From contig NC_067481.1 of the NCBI RefSeq assembly GCF_947179515.1, positions 27,167,086 through 27,231,085 on the forward strand: DNA of 64,000 nucleotides. The letters run 5' to 3'. Every line of letters begins with the position of its first letter. The first letter of the stretch is position 1. Positions 21,788 through 31,945 of the stretch are shown one piece after another. The translations under genes were made by a program, and so were the position numbers. The notes under the pieces are model-generated. The model was not told where the DNA came from. It did not search any database and saw only the letters and a list, made by a program, of their open reading frames with translations. Source of the stretch: Apodemus sylvaticus (taxonomy: Eukaryota > Chordata > Mammalia > Rodentia > Muridae).

Positions 21788-22231
21788 TTTTGTGGCACCC
21801 AAGAACCCTGAAGACCCCTTGGAGCTACGTCTGTGTGAGTCTTGAGTGTCTGAATGTGGCGTCGCTGTGTGTGTGTGTCACGTTTGGTTTGCTAACAGAG
21901 GAGAGTGGAGGTGGAATCCCACTCTGTGGTTTGTTTGCAGCTGCCGCTGTGGGCCGTAAGGATCCAGCGGCTTCGGAGGGAGACGTCCTTGAGTCCCGCA
22001 GACTGCAACCCTGGAGGACGCTCCGAGGGTGAGAGATAGTCAAGAGGATCTGACTGGCTTTTCAGAATGAAAGAGACTGAGGGCTCCTTCTACCGAGAAG
22101 GAAGTAGAAGCAGAATCCCACCCCATCAGAGGTCGCGTTTGGCTGTTTGTTTAAGTCAAGGCGTGGATGAGTGTGCTTGGACGTGTTAGTATCTGGTTTG
22201 TGTTTTGTTCTTGTGCTTCTTGTTCTTTGTC

Positions 22232-23743
22232 ATGGGACAGACTGTGGCAACCCCTTTGTCTTTGACCAAGGACCACTGGGCAGACGTTAGGGCAAGAGGT
22301 CAGAATTTGTCGGTAAAAATGAAGAAGAGACCATGGTAGACCTTCTGTGCCTCCGAATGCCTTTGGGGTAGGCTGGCCGCCCATAGGAACCTTCGATTTG
22401 CCCACCATTAGGACTGTGAAGGCCATTGTTTTTTAGGAAGGACCAGGATCACACCCAGACCAACAACCATACATCACGGTATGGGAAGACTTGGCGCGGT
22501 CCCCACCTCAGTGTGTCCAGCCATTCCTCCCGCCCCGTCATCCTGGCTCCAGGATCCTGGCTGCCTGAGGAGATGCTGCAGGCAAACAAACACCCAGAGA
22601 AGAGGGCGAGCGCAGCACCCCACCGGCACCCATTCCCAAGATCTACCCTGAAATAGAAGAATCCTCTGAATGGCCTGCTCCCCCACCTCCACCTTACCTC
22701 CCAGCCCCACCACCAGAACTCTAACCCTCAGCCCCGCCGCCCCCCCCCCCCAGCCCTGGCCCCTGGAGCCAGAGAAGGGGGTCCCACTGCCGGGACAAGG
22801 AGCTGGAGGGGAGCCACTCCTGAAGGACCGGCCGACTCTACTGTGGCGCTCCCCCTCAGGGTGGTTGGGCTACCTCCAGATCCAGATGACCGAAATGGCT
22901 TACACCTTTTACAGTATTGGCCTTTCTCTTCCTCTGATCTATATAACGGGAAGATTAATCACCCTCCTTTTTCAGGAAATCCTGCAGGGCTTACAGGTCT
23001 AATATAGTCCCTGATGTTTTCGTATCAGCCAACCTGTCAACAGCTCTTACAAAACTTATTCACCACTGAGGAGAAAGAAAGAATTCTCCTCAAAGCTCAG
23101 AAGAATGTCCTGGACAATGCCGGGCACCCTGTCCAGACCCCGGCTGGGATAGATGAAGGTAGATAGAAGAAGATAGATGAAGTTCCTCAATGGGACTATT
23201 ACACGGCACAAGGTAGGGAACAACTGTCCAATTACCATTGGGCTCTAGTGGCGGGTCTCACTACACTCCTTTCGACCCTATGTCTGAAGGGCAGCCAGCC
23301 TCCGTGATTATGGCCTTTATTGGGCAGTCATCTCCTGATATTAAAAAGAAATTACAGTGGATTAAAAGATTGCAAGATTATACTATAAGAGATGTAGTCA
23401 GAGAGGCTGAGAAAGTATATCACAAAAGAGAGACAGAGGAAGAGAAACAAGAAAGAGAGAAGAGAGAAAAGAAAGAGGACGAGGACAGGAGAGACAAGAA
23501 GCAGGAGAAGACTCTGACTAGAATACTGGCTGCAGTAGTAGACAGAGATAGAAGAGACAGGATTAGGCAGCTAGGGGACCTGGGAGATGGAAAATGGCAG
23601 GGGCCAAAGAGACCCAGAGAGATAAACCACACTTGGAGAAAAATCAATGCACACACTGTAGGGACAAAGGACACTGGGCTGGCGAGTGCCCTAAGAAGAA
23701 GCAAGGGACAAAGGTGCTGTCCTTAGAGGATGATGAAGACTAG
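22232..23743 (+). pseudogene. Provirus B gag pseudogene
   Basis: The start codon at 22232 begins MGQTVATPLSLT, the gammaretroviral matrix start with the myristoylation glycine. A TAG stop follows at codon 36 (22337). A proline-rich segment (about 22480-22800) and capsid remnants follow, with frameshifts. The capsid C-terminus is open at 23238-23640 with a long charged helix (KRETEEEKQEREKREKKEDE). Nucleocapsid has one intact zinc box, CTHCRDKGHWAGEC (23648-23689), in another frame. The frame ends at TAG 23741 within gactagggg, the junction where gammaretroviruses read through into pol. Confidence 0.9.
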
Positions 23744-24185
23744 GGGAGACGGGGCTCAGCTCCCCTCCCCGAGCCTAAGGTAACATTACAGGTGGAGGGG
23801 ACTCCCATAAGTTTCTTGGTCGATACGGGTGCGGAGTACTCGGTGCTAAAAACCCCTCTGGGTAAGATCAAAAATAGAAAGACTCTAGTGATTGGGGCCA
23901 CGGCCAGAAATCCTACCCTTGGACCACTTCTCGGACAGTCGATCTTGGGAAAAACCTAGTAACTCACTCATTTTTGGTCATCCCAGAGTGCCCCATGCCC
24001 CTACTAGGAAGAGATTTATTGACCAAGTTGAAGGCACAAATAACTTTCGCCCCCTCAGGACCAGAACTCTCCTGGGGAACTGTGCCTCCACAAGCCTTAG
24101 GATTGTCTTTACAATTAGGAGAAGAATATCAGATTTACCAAAAGAAAGTAACACCCCCTGAGGGGATACAGGACTGGCTTACTTG
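23744..24185 (+). pseudogene. Provirus B protease region
   Basis: Retroviral aspartic protease with FLVDTGAEYSVL, so the catalytic DTG is intact (near 23813-23848), unlike provirus C. A frameshift near 23955 separates the flap from the C-terminal LLGRDLLTKL segment. In this virus group it would be released from Gag-Pol by autocleavage. Confidence 0.85.
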
Positions 24186-25360
24186 ATTTCCTCAAGCATG
24201 GGCTGAGATAGGGGGAATGGGAATGGCAAAAAAAGCTCCCCTGGTGGTAACTGAGCTTAAGTCTGGGGCCATGCCCATTAGGGTCCGACAGTACCCCATG
24301 GTCAAAGAAGCACAGGAAGGCATATGCCCTTACATCACCAGATTACTCTGCAAAGGGATTCTAGTCCCCTGTAAGTCTTCTTGGAACACCCCCCTCCTCC
24401 CAGTAAAGAAACCGGGAACAAATGACTATTGCCCTGTACAAGATCTTAGAGAAGTCAATAAGAGAGTACAAGACATACACCCCACCATACCAAATCCTTA
24501 CAATCTGCTTAGAGCATTGCCGCCTGAACGAGCCTGGTACTCAGTGTTAGATCTTAAGGATGCTTTCTTGCCGGGCGGTGGTGGCACACACCTGTAATCC
24601 CAGTACTCTGGGAGGCAGAGGCAGGCAGAATTCTTAGTTCGAGACCAGCCTGGTCTACAGAGTGAGTTCCAGGACAGCCAGGGCTATACAGAGAAACCCT
24701 GTCTCAAAAAAACCAAATCCAAAAAAAAAAAAAGGACGCTTTCTTTTGTCTGAGGCTACACCCCAACAGCCAGCCTCTGTTCGCCTTTGAATGGCGAGAC
24801 CCCAAGAATGGAAGAACCGGACAGCTTACCTGGACTAGGCTACCTCAGGGATTCGAACATTCACCCACTCTGTTTGATGAGGCTCTACATAGAGATTTAG
24901 CCCCCCTCTGAGCCAATAATCCACAGGTGACCCTCCTGCAGTACATGGAGGACCTTCTCATGGCTATAGAGACATGTGAGGAGTGTGAACGTGGGACTCA
25001 AAATCTCCTGGCTGAGTTAGGTGAGTTGGGGTACTGGGTTTCATCTAGAAAAGCCCAGCTATGCTGAACAGAGGGGACCTATCTGGGATATACCCTGAAG
25101 AATGGACAGCGATGGCTCACAGAAGCTAGAAAATGGACAGTGACACAGATCCTGACCCCAACCACCCCGCACCAGGTAAGAGAATTCCTGGGGACAGTGG
25201 GATTCTGCAGACTCTGGATCCCAGGGTTCACCACCTTGGCCGCCCCCTTATACCCCTTAACAAAGGAAAAGGGGGAATTCATTTGGACTAAAGAACATCA
25301 ACTGGCTTTTGAGACTCTCAAAAAGGCACTGCTACAGGCCCTGCCCTAGCACTGCCTGAT
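24186..25360 (+). pseudogene. Provirus B reverse transcriptase pseudogene, B1-interrupted
   Basis: Gammaretroviral RT blocks in order: GILVPCKSSWNTPLLPVKK, VQDLREVNKRV, SVLDLKDAF (then a B1 insertion), LPQGFEHSPTLF, and the catalytic motif. The motif reads QYMEDLLMA: Glu replaces the first Asp of the YXDD pair, which would be expected to inactivate polymerisation. Stops occur near 24910 and 25065. Thumb and connection sequence (TPTTPHQVREFLGTVGFCR) is open at 25140-25349. Confidence 0.9.
24570..24731 (+). repeat. B1 SINE in provirus B RT, 14-bp target duplication
   Basis: Sense B1, full length with poly(A) tail. AAGGATGCTTTCTT (24556-24569) and AAGGACGCTTTCTT (24732-24745) flank it, one mismatch, placing the insertion inside the DLKDAF motif codons. 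Confidence 0.97.
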
Positions 25361-25376
25361 TTAAAGAAGCCCTTCA

Positions 25377-25536
25377 GCCAGGCGGTGGTGGTACATGCCT
25401 GTAATCCCAGCACTCTGGGAGGCAGAGGCAGGCAGATTTCTGAGTTTGAGGCCAGCCTGGTCTACAGAGTGAGTTCCAGGACAGCCAGGGCTACACAGAA
25501 AACCCTGTCTCGAAAAAACCAAATCCAAAATAAAAA
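25377..25536 (+). repeat. B1 SINE in provirus B connection domain
   Basis: Sense B1 with flanks AAAGAAGCCCTTCA (25363-25376) and AAAGAAACCCTTCA (25537-25550). The apparent long open frame starting at 25385 reads through this B1 into RNase H and is a chimera. Confidence 0.97.
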
Positions 25537-25550
25537 AAAGAAACCCTTCA

Positions 25551-26440
25551 CCCTATACATTGATGAGAGAAATGGAGTGGTCAGGGGGGTCCTTACCCAA
25601 ACTTTAGGGCCCTGGAAATGCCCTGTGGCCTACCTGTCAAAAAAACTAGATCCTGTAGCTAGCGGATGGCCCTCCTGTCTCCGAGCAATAGCAGCTACTG
25701 CCATGTTGGTAAAAGACGCTAATAAATTGACTATGGGCCAGAATGTGACCGTGGTGGCCCCACACGCCCTTGAGAGCATCATTAGACAGCCCCCAGACCG
25801 CTGGATGACCAACGCCCAGATGACCCACTACCAGACTTTGTTGCTGACTGAGCAGGTGACCTTCGCTCCACCTGCCATTCTTAACCCCGCCACCTTACTG
25901 CCTGAGGCTGATGAAACCCCCGCACATCACTGTGAAGAGATACTGGCAGAGGAAACTGGGATTCAGCCAGACCTGACTGACCAACCTTGGCCTGGGGTGA
26001 TGACCTGGTTCACTGATGGAAGCAGCTTCATGATAGAAGATAAGCGCAGAGCCGGGGCAGCGGTAGTGGATGGCAAGTCTGCCATATGGGCCAGCAGCCT
26101 GCCTGAAGGGACATCAGCCCAGAAAGCAGAGCTTATTGCCCTAACTCAGGTTCTGAGACTAGCAGAAGGGAAGGCTGTCAACATTTATACTGACAGTCAG
26201 TATGCCTTTGCAACGGCTCATGTCCATGGAGTGATATACTGACAACGTTGACTACTGACTTCTGCTGAAAAGGACATTAAAAATAAAGAAGAAATTCTTA
26301 GCTTGCTAGAAGCTGTTCATTTGCCCCGCAAAGTGGCGATCATCCATTGTCTGGGACATCAAAAGGGAACTGGACCAATAGAAAGTGGAAACCAAATGGC
26401 AGACCAGGTAGCTAATGGGGCAGCACAGGGACCATTGACT
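25551..26440 (+). pseudogene. Provirus B RNase H domain
   Basis: The longest open piece of pol (to 26242). It includes connection sequence and RNase H with all four acidic positions of the fold visible: FTDGSS, QKAELIAL, NIYTDSQYAF and, after a stop at 26240, the ESGNQMADQVA segment. RNase H removes RNA from RNA:DNA hybrids during reverse transcription. The domain is one of the best preserved in the window, but its upstream polymerase is broken and a stop splits it. Confidence 0.88.
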
Positions 26441-27527
26441 TTGCTAATTGAAATCATGCCCCAGCCAGTCAAAGAGATCCAAGAAAAACAGATTCTCACA
26501 AGTGAAGAGGGGTTGGAATACTTGACTAATATACACCGTCTCACTCACCTGGGAACTAAAAAGATGACGAAACTAGTCAATAGATCCCCTTAACATATCC
26601 CTCAACAACAGAAGGCAGTAGAGGACCTGGTAAAGAACTGTCAAGCATGTGTGCTCACCAATGCCGGGTCCAACAAGACTCCTAGTGGAAGACGCCTGCG
26701 GGGAAACAGGCCAGGGACTTATTGGGAAATTGACTTTACCGAAGTCAAACCAGACAGATATGGAAATAAATACCTTCTAGTTTTCATAGATACCTTCTCA
26801 GGGTGGACTGAAGCATTCCCCACCAAGAGAGAGATGGCTAACATGGTGGCCAAAAAGATACTTGAAGAAAATTTTCCCCTTTTTGGGATACCTCAGGTAA
26901 TTGGGTCAGACAACAGACCTGCTTTTGTCGCCCAGGTAAGTCAGGGACTGACCAGGCAGCTGGGGATAAATTGGAAGTTACATTGTGCCTACAGACGCCA
27001 GAGTTCAGGACAAGTAGAGAAAATAAATAAAACTGTAAAAGAGACCTTAACTAAATTGACCTTAGAGACCGGCAGGAATGATTGGACAGTCCTTCTCCCT
27101 TATGCCCTATTCCAGGTCCGGAATATTCCCGGAGCCTCAGGCCTAACACCCTTTGAACTAATGTTTGGGGCGCCCCCGCCCATCTCTATGACAATAGAGA
27201 ATAGAACCTGTCCTGATGTCTCCCCCTTCCTCATTCCCCCATCTTGCCTCCTAGCTCAGCTGAAGGCGCTCGAGATTGTGAGGAAAGAAATCTGAGAGCA
27301 GTTGAAAGAAACCTACACTGCTGGCGACTTGCTGGTGCCACGTCAGTTTGAAGTGGGAAATACAGTCTTGGTGAGAAGGCACCGAGCAGGGAACCTCGAA
27401 CCACAGTGGGAGGGACCTTACCTGGTACTGCTGATTACACCTACTGCCGTAAAGGTAGAGGGAATCCCCACACTTGGGTTCATGCTTCACAGGTCAAGAA
27501 GGCCCCCTCCCCCCAGGACTGATTGAG
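26440..27527 (+). pseudogene. Provirus B integrase
   Basis: The zinc domain has HRLTH and CQAC. The catalytic core is open from 26651 to 27295 (214 codons) with an intact D,D,E set: WEIDFTEV, IGSDNRPAF and SSGQVEKIN. The C-terminal SH3-like part (VGNTVLVRRHRAGNLEPQWEGP) continues after a TGA at 27293. A stop also separates the zinc domain at 26592. Catalytic residues are intact but the protein is broken in at least two places. Confidence 0.9.
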
Positions 27528-27559
27528 ATGAGTGGATCTTGAAAAAGATTGATAATCCT

Positions 27560-29421
27560 TCTAAACCGCACTTGTGTCGTTTGCATACCACCAAAGATTG
27601 ACAATCCACATGCCCCTCGGACACTGACTTGGCAAGTATTAGATACCAACACAAGAAAAATTATAAGTAGCACCCAAACCATAGCGCCAGCAGGTACCTG
27701 GTGGCAGGATCTTGGGTTCTGTTTTTGAGTCACAAACCCCACCACTAGGAGTAATCCCCCTAACATTGTTCGAAGCAAGGGGTTTTATGCCTGCCCTGGA
27801 GTCACTAACTTTAGAGGTTGTGGGAGACCAGATGAGTTCTTTTGTAAGAGTTAGAGCTGTGTAACCTCCAATGATGAAGATTGGAAATGGTCAATTAATT
27901 CAACCAATCGGATCACCCTTTCTTTTGCAAATCCAGGACCGGGGTGGCAAGTCACCATCCCTCTATACGCAGGCAAGTCCTGTTCCCCTAAGGACCTGGA
28001 CTACATAAGAGTCCAGTTCACTGACACAGGAAAACGAACCCCCTTGACTACCTGGCTCCAAGGGCTGGTTTACTACGACCATGGGAGTAAACCTGGGTCC
28101 TTGATATCAATCCGACTCAAAATAGAGAGTCCACCCCCAGTTCCAATAAGACCTAATAAAATCCTCTCAGAACAAGGCCCTCCTGCCAGGCCCAAGCCTC
28201 CAACTCCGGTAACTGCCCCATCTGTCCCGAGAACCTCGAGGCCCTTTAACACCATCACTCCTCACAAACTCTCCACCATCATCCCTACCTATCCCTCGAC
28301 GGGACAGAGACTGTTCAATCTGATCAGAGGAGTCTTTTATGCCTTAATCGGCACTGATCCAAACGCTACTAAGGACTGCTGCTGGTTGTGCTTCTCCTCA
28401 GCCCCCCCTTACTATAAAGGAATCGCCTATAGCGGAGATTTTAATAAGACCAGCAATCATGCTTCCTGCTCGTGGGGGATGGGAAAGAAACTGACCTTGA
28501 CTGAGGTAACAATATCAGGAGAGAGTCCCAGTCTTTGCATAGGGGCACCTCCCCCTTCCCATTGTCATCTATGTGGCCGAACCCACTCCGTGAGCAGGAT
28601 GGAAACCAGCTATTACCTTGTACCCTCCCCAGCCGGCTGGTGGGCCTGTAACACGGGACTTACCCCCTGTGTATCAAACAGTGTTTTTGACCCCTCTCGT
28701 GATTTTTGTGTCATGGTTCAGCCTTTACCTTGAATGTATTATCACCCCACGTCTTACCTAAAAGATAAATACACTAGCGAGAGAATAAAAAGAGAACCAG
28801 TTTCCCTAACCCTAACTATGATGCTGGGGGCCGGTCTTACAGTGGGAGTAGGGACGGGCATAACAGCCCTAGTTGAAGGTAGACAAGGAGCTCAGTCTTT
28901 CCAGTCTCTAAAAGAAGCTATAAATAAAGATCCAGAGATGCTACAAAAATCCATGGATGCCTTAGAGAAATCTTTAACCTCCTTATCCAAAGTAGTTTTA
29001 CAGAATAAAAGGGGTTTAGATTTGTTATTTTTAAAGGAAAGAGGACTATGTGCTGCCTTAAAAGAAGAATGCTGTTTCTATGCAGACCACACGGGGGTAG
29101 AGATTCTATGCAAAAGTTAAGAGAGAGACTTAAAAAGAAAAAGCGAGAACGGGGGTGGGGGGGCGGGGTTGGGGCGGGGGACAGGGATGGTTTGAGTCAT
29201 GGTACTCCAGGTTTCCATGGATGACCACTTTATTGCCTGCCCTTGCAGGACCTGTTCTTATTATATGTTTAATTGTAATCTTTGGCCCTTGCTTAATAAA
29301 TAAAGGACTTGCTTTTGTTAGGGATAGAGTAAATACAGTGCAGCGTATGGTTCTCCAACGCCAATGTCAACCCATAGTAGAATTTGATCATCATTCCTCA
29401 TATAAAGATACCAATATTTAA
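27560..29421 (+). pseudogene. Provirus B env pseudogene
   Basis: Gammaretrovirus-type envelope. The surface subunit is readable from about 27560, open at 28044-28733, with a proline-rich hinge near 28130-28230 and the CWLC isomerase-type motif. A stop at 28731 lies shortly before a furin-like site (ERIKREP). The transmembrane part (open at 28734-29120) has a hydrophobic fusion-peptide-like start, a heptad region, and the CX6CC motif (CAALKEECC). A stop at 29118 is followed by a membrane span and cytoplasmic tail in another frame (to 29421). Several stops and a G-rich stretch at 29144-29190 prevent expression of a whole envelope. Confidence 0.9.
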
Positions 29422-29445
29422 ATTCTAAGATTAGAATTATTTAGT

Positions 29446-29460
29446 AAGAGAAGAGGGGAA
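29446..29460 (+). promoter_or_regulatory. Polypurine tract, provirus B
   Basis: The purine run agagaagaggggaa lies immediately before the 3' LTR TGAAAG. Confidence 0.85.
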
Positions 29461-30036
29461 TGAAAGAAGTTAGAACTTTTTCAGAATCCATAAATAAGGC
29501 GGCAAACAGTCCTAGAGAAGAGAACAGAACAGTACAAGCCCAGGCATGCCCGGACAAGCCTGAAACAAGGCTGTTAAGTCAGTCCAGGAACTGGCTAGCC
29601 ATAAAGATAAGGGACATGCCTGGACAATCTTCGCTAAGTCATGAGCCATCTGGACTGGCGTCACCCTACCTCCTGGCCCCTTTGATGTAGTTTAACCAGA
29701 CTCCCTGCAAACAAAGATAAGCTGCCCTCCTACATTGTTGCTGCCCCAATCTGCACGTACTGCTTGCTGATGTAATTGTGCGCCAATTCCTCCCGCCAAT
29801 GTTTAAATCGGCCAATTGTGTGTAAGCGCACCAAACCCCCTTGATTTTTTCTATATAAACCCTTGGTTTTTGAGCCTTGGGGTCGACTCCTCTGTCTCCT
29901 GTGTGAGATATGTGTCGACCCGGAGCTCTGATAATAAACTGCCTCATGTCCTTGCATCAAGCCGGGTCTCTTGTGTTTCCTTGGGTGTGCGCCATCCTAA
30001 GACTCGAGTGGGGGTCCCCCAAAAGGGGGTCCTTCA
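29461..30036 (+). repeat. Provirus B 3' LTR
   Basis: 576 bp, TATATAA at 29853-29859, AATAAA at 29933-29938, followed by the GAGA duplication. Of the intact LTRs with a TATA box it is the closest to B4galnt2 exon 1 (about 5.5 kb upstream) and points towards it. Confidence 0.95.
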
Positions 30037-30534
30037 GAGAGAGCTAATCTTACTATAAAAACTTATCTTGAAAAAACAAAAAAGGGGGAGTTTACCTCTC
30101 CGCACGCTAGATTGTCCTTTATTCTTTTTTTTTTTTTTTTTTTTTTTTTTTGGTTTTTTGCATTTGGTTTTCTCGAGACAGGATTTCTCTGTGTAGCCCC
30201 AGCTGTCCTGGAACTCACTCTGTAGACCAGGCTGGCCTTGAACTCAGAAATCCACCTGCCTCTGCTTCCCAGAGTGCTGGGATTACAGGCGTGCGCCACC
30301 ACCGCCCGGCTGTCCTTTATTCTTTATACTTTAAATTTTTTATTAATAGATAGAGATAAGCTTTCTGCTGCAGACAGACATTGGAAAGGTGCGAAGAAGT
30401 CAGAGGGTTTGGTAAAATGGAAAGAGTTATCTTCAGGAGTTTGGAGAGGTCCTGATCCAGTGTTGGTCATGATGAGAGGTTCTGTTTGTATCTTCCCTAA
30501 AGATGTAGAAAGTCCTATCTGGGTTCCTGAGTGA
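30037..30534 (+). pseudogene. Provirus C integrase, C-terminal part
   Basis: The sequence that continues the interrupted integrase of C. After a B1 insertion it reads VKWKELSSGVWRGPDPVLV and VCIFPKDVESPIWVPE, the typical class II integrase C-terminal DNA-binding fold, ending at TGA 30532. Together with 20520-21188 this proves that provirus B split the gene. Confidence 0.88.
30128..30310 (-). repeat. B1 SINE inside provirus C, 15-bp target duplication
   Basis: Antisense B1 with a poly(T) tail of about 24. TGTCCTTTATTCTTT is found at 30113-30127 and at 30311-30325, identical. Confidence 0.97.
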
Positions 30535-31668
30535 TGTGTGTGTCCTGTCATTATAGACACATGTACAAACAGAAACTCACTGGAGCTTCGTGGAAAATCC
30601 ACCAGTCCTGATGCCAGTGGGGATAAGTAGTACTGTGTGGCCTCTACTTGTACTTGTGCTCTCTACTAATTGGGCTACAGAAAAGGCTGCAGCTAAATTA
30701 GAAGTAGAACAGAGTAATATTACGTTTTATATTAGAGAATAGTTTTATTAAAAATAGTAACAGGAGTCAGTTAGATAGAACTTCATTTTTTGGCTCCTGA
30801 CTTGTGCTTTGCAGAGTTTCCTTGAATACTAAACCATGTGTTTTAGCCCCACTCTTTTCTGTAGTTTGAAAAGTCTCTAATGAACAGGAAAAAGACAAGA
30901 AATTGAATTGTTCTAGCAGATTGTATGTATTGACAAATTGCTGAGACTGTGAAGATGCGGCTGTGGTTGTGAGAATTCCTGGAATTGTGCCTATCCCTCT
31001 AAATGACGAAGGAAGACTCCCTGTCACCTTGTATTGTCATAAGAGAGACTCTGGCATTACTGCCACCCCTGACTAAAGAATGGGCTGGGTCTATGGCACT
31101 AGGGCTTTTGGCTTGTGAAGCTGCTACATTGGGATTGTTCCCTTTTTTTTTTTTTTAAGTATCGGTCACCATGCCTGGCATTTCTTACTGTCTTTTTTTT
31201 TTTAATTTATTTATTTATTATATGTAAGTGCACTGTAGCTGTCTTCAGACACCCTAGAAGAGGGCATCAGATCTCATCACAGATGGCTGTGAGCCACCAT
31301 ATGGTTGCTGGGATTTGAACGCAGGACCTTCAGAAGAGCAGTCAGTGTGTTCTTAACCCCTGAGCCATCTCTCCAGCCCCCTAGGATTATTCCTTCTAAA
31401 CCATATGTGCAAACAACAGAACCAGTCCAGAGCAGTAACTGAACAAATGCTTATGTTTTTAGGACAGGATAATACATCTGCTCAAATTTGGCTCAGCCTA
31501 TATGGAGAATAGTTAGTCTATGAAACTCCTTTTTAGTCCACACCAACCTAAGCCTGGGGTGGGGGAGCAGGAGGGGGCTCTGAGACTGGCAGAGATTCCC
31601 AGAGATGGGTAATGGGAGTTGGACGGAAGGTGACCGAAGACAGACACTATTCCTTTTTATAAAATCAA
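30535..31668 (+). pseudogene. Provirus C post-pol region, env remnant or non-coding
   Basis: No convincing env motif is seen. Short stretches hint at an envelope transmembrane remnant (for example around 31075-31135 and 31385-31440), but stops are dense. A B2 sits at 31187-31381. Many class II mouse ERVs lack env, so this may simply be decayed filler. Confidence 0.45.
31187..31381 (-). repeat. B2 SINE inside provirus C
   Basis: Antisense B2 from the T-rich tail to gagccatctctccagcccc. A shorter T-rich insertion (31142-31186) precedes it. Confidence 0.93.
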
Positions 31669-31679
31669 AAAGGGAGACC
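31669..31679 (+). promoter_or_regulatory. Polypurine tract, provirus C
   Basis: The run aaaaagggagacc lies immediately before TGTTGGGCATC of the 3' LTR. Confidence 0.75.
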
Positions 31680-31945
31680 TGTTGGGCATCGGCAAGCTTA
31701 GCTCAATATCCCCAGCTGAGCTGTTTGCACAGGAAACATCCTGTGGAACACCCTGTGGCTTAATTTGATTTCTGTTTTCCTGCCCCATGTGGTAGGACTT
31801 CCCAGGTGCTTGACCTATGGCTATAATTGTATTTTCCTGTTGTTTTCCCTGGCCTCTAGTAGAAATGACTGGACCCTCAGTAAAGCTTTGGCATTCTCCT
31901 TACTGAATCAAGACACAGACTCAGGTCATTCAGTGAGTAACTCAG
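31680..31945 (+). repeat. Provirus C 3' LTR, rearranged end
   Basis: It matches 15391-15612 of the 5' LTR up to ccttactgaat. Then, instead of continuing, it carries the reverse complement of the next LTR bases (gacacagactcaggtcattcagt against actgaatgacccgagtctgtgtc in the 5' LTR). The remaining U5 is absent. Confidence 0.85.

Larger units (their letters stand above)
21189..30036 (+). mobile_element. Provirus B: near full-length class I (gammaretrovirus-like) ERV
   Basis: LTRs lie at 21189-21766 and 29461-30036, both starting TGAAAGAAG and ending CCTTCA. GAGA directly precedes (21185-21188) and follows (30037-30040), a 4-bp target duplication. The internal order is primer site, leader, gag, protease, reverse transcriptase, RNase H, integrase, env, polypurine tract. 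It is inserted in the integrase of provirus C, so it is younger than C. By eye the LTRs differ at about 4 percent of positions. It carries two B1 insertions in pol, a stop early in gag, an altered RT motif and stops in env. It is not replication-competent. Confidence 0.95.
15391..31945 (+). mobile_element. Provirus C: class II (betaretrovirus-like) ERV, interrupted by provirus B
   Basis: LTRs begin TGTTGGGCATC at 15391 and 31680. Inside, in order, are gag with CCHC boxes, a dUTPase fused to protease, reverse transcriptase with YMDD, RNase H and integrase. A dUTPase between gag and protease is a betaretrovirus trait. The 8.8-kb provirus B splits its integrase at 21188/30037, and five SINEs also sit inside it. 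Without these the element is about 7 kb. The 3' LTR end is rearranged. Every gene has stops or frameshifts and key residues are altered. The host target duplication could not be fixed because of the damaged 3' end. Confidence 0.9.

Noticed and set aside
25385..26242. A 285-codon open frame beginning VVHACNPSTLGGRG
   Set aside because: The first ~55 codons are translated B1 SINE read into provirus B RNase H. It is a chimera of a SINE and a broken pol, not a gene.
30535..31140. An env gene in provirus C
   Set aside because: No surface or fusion motif could be read, and many class II mouse ERVs have no env. Left as uncertain.
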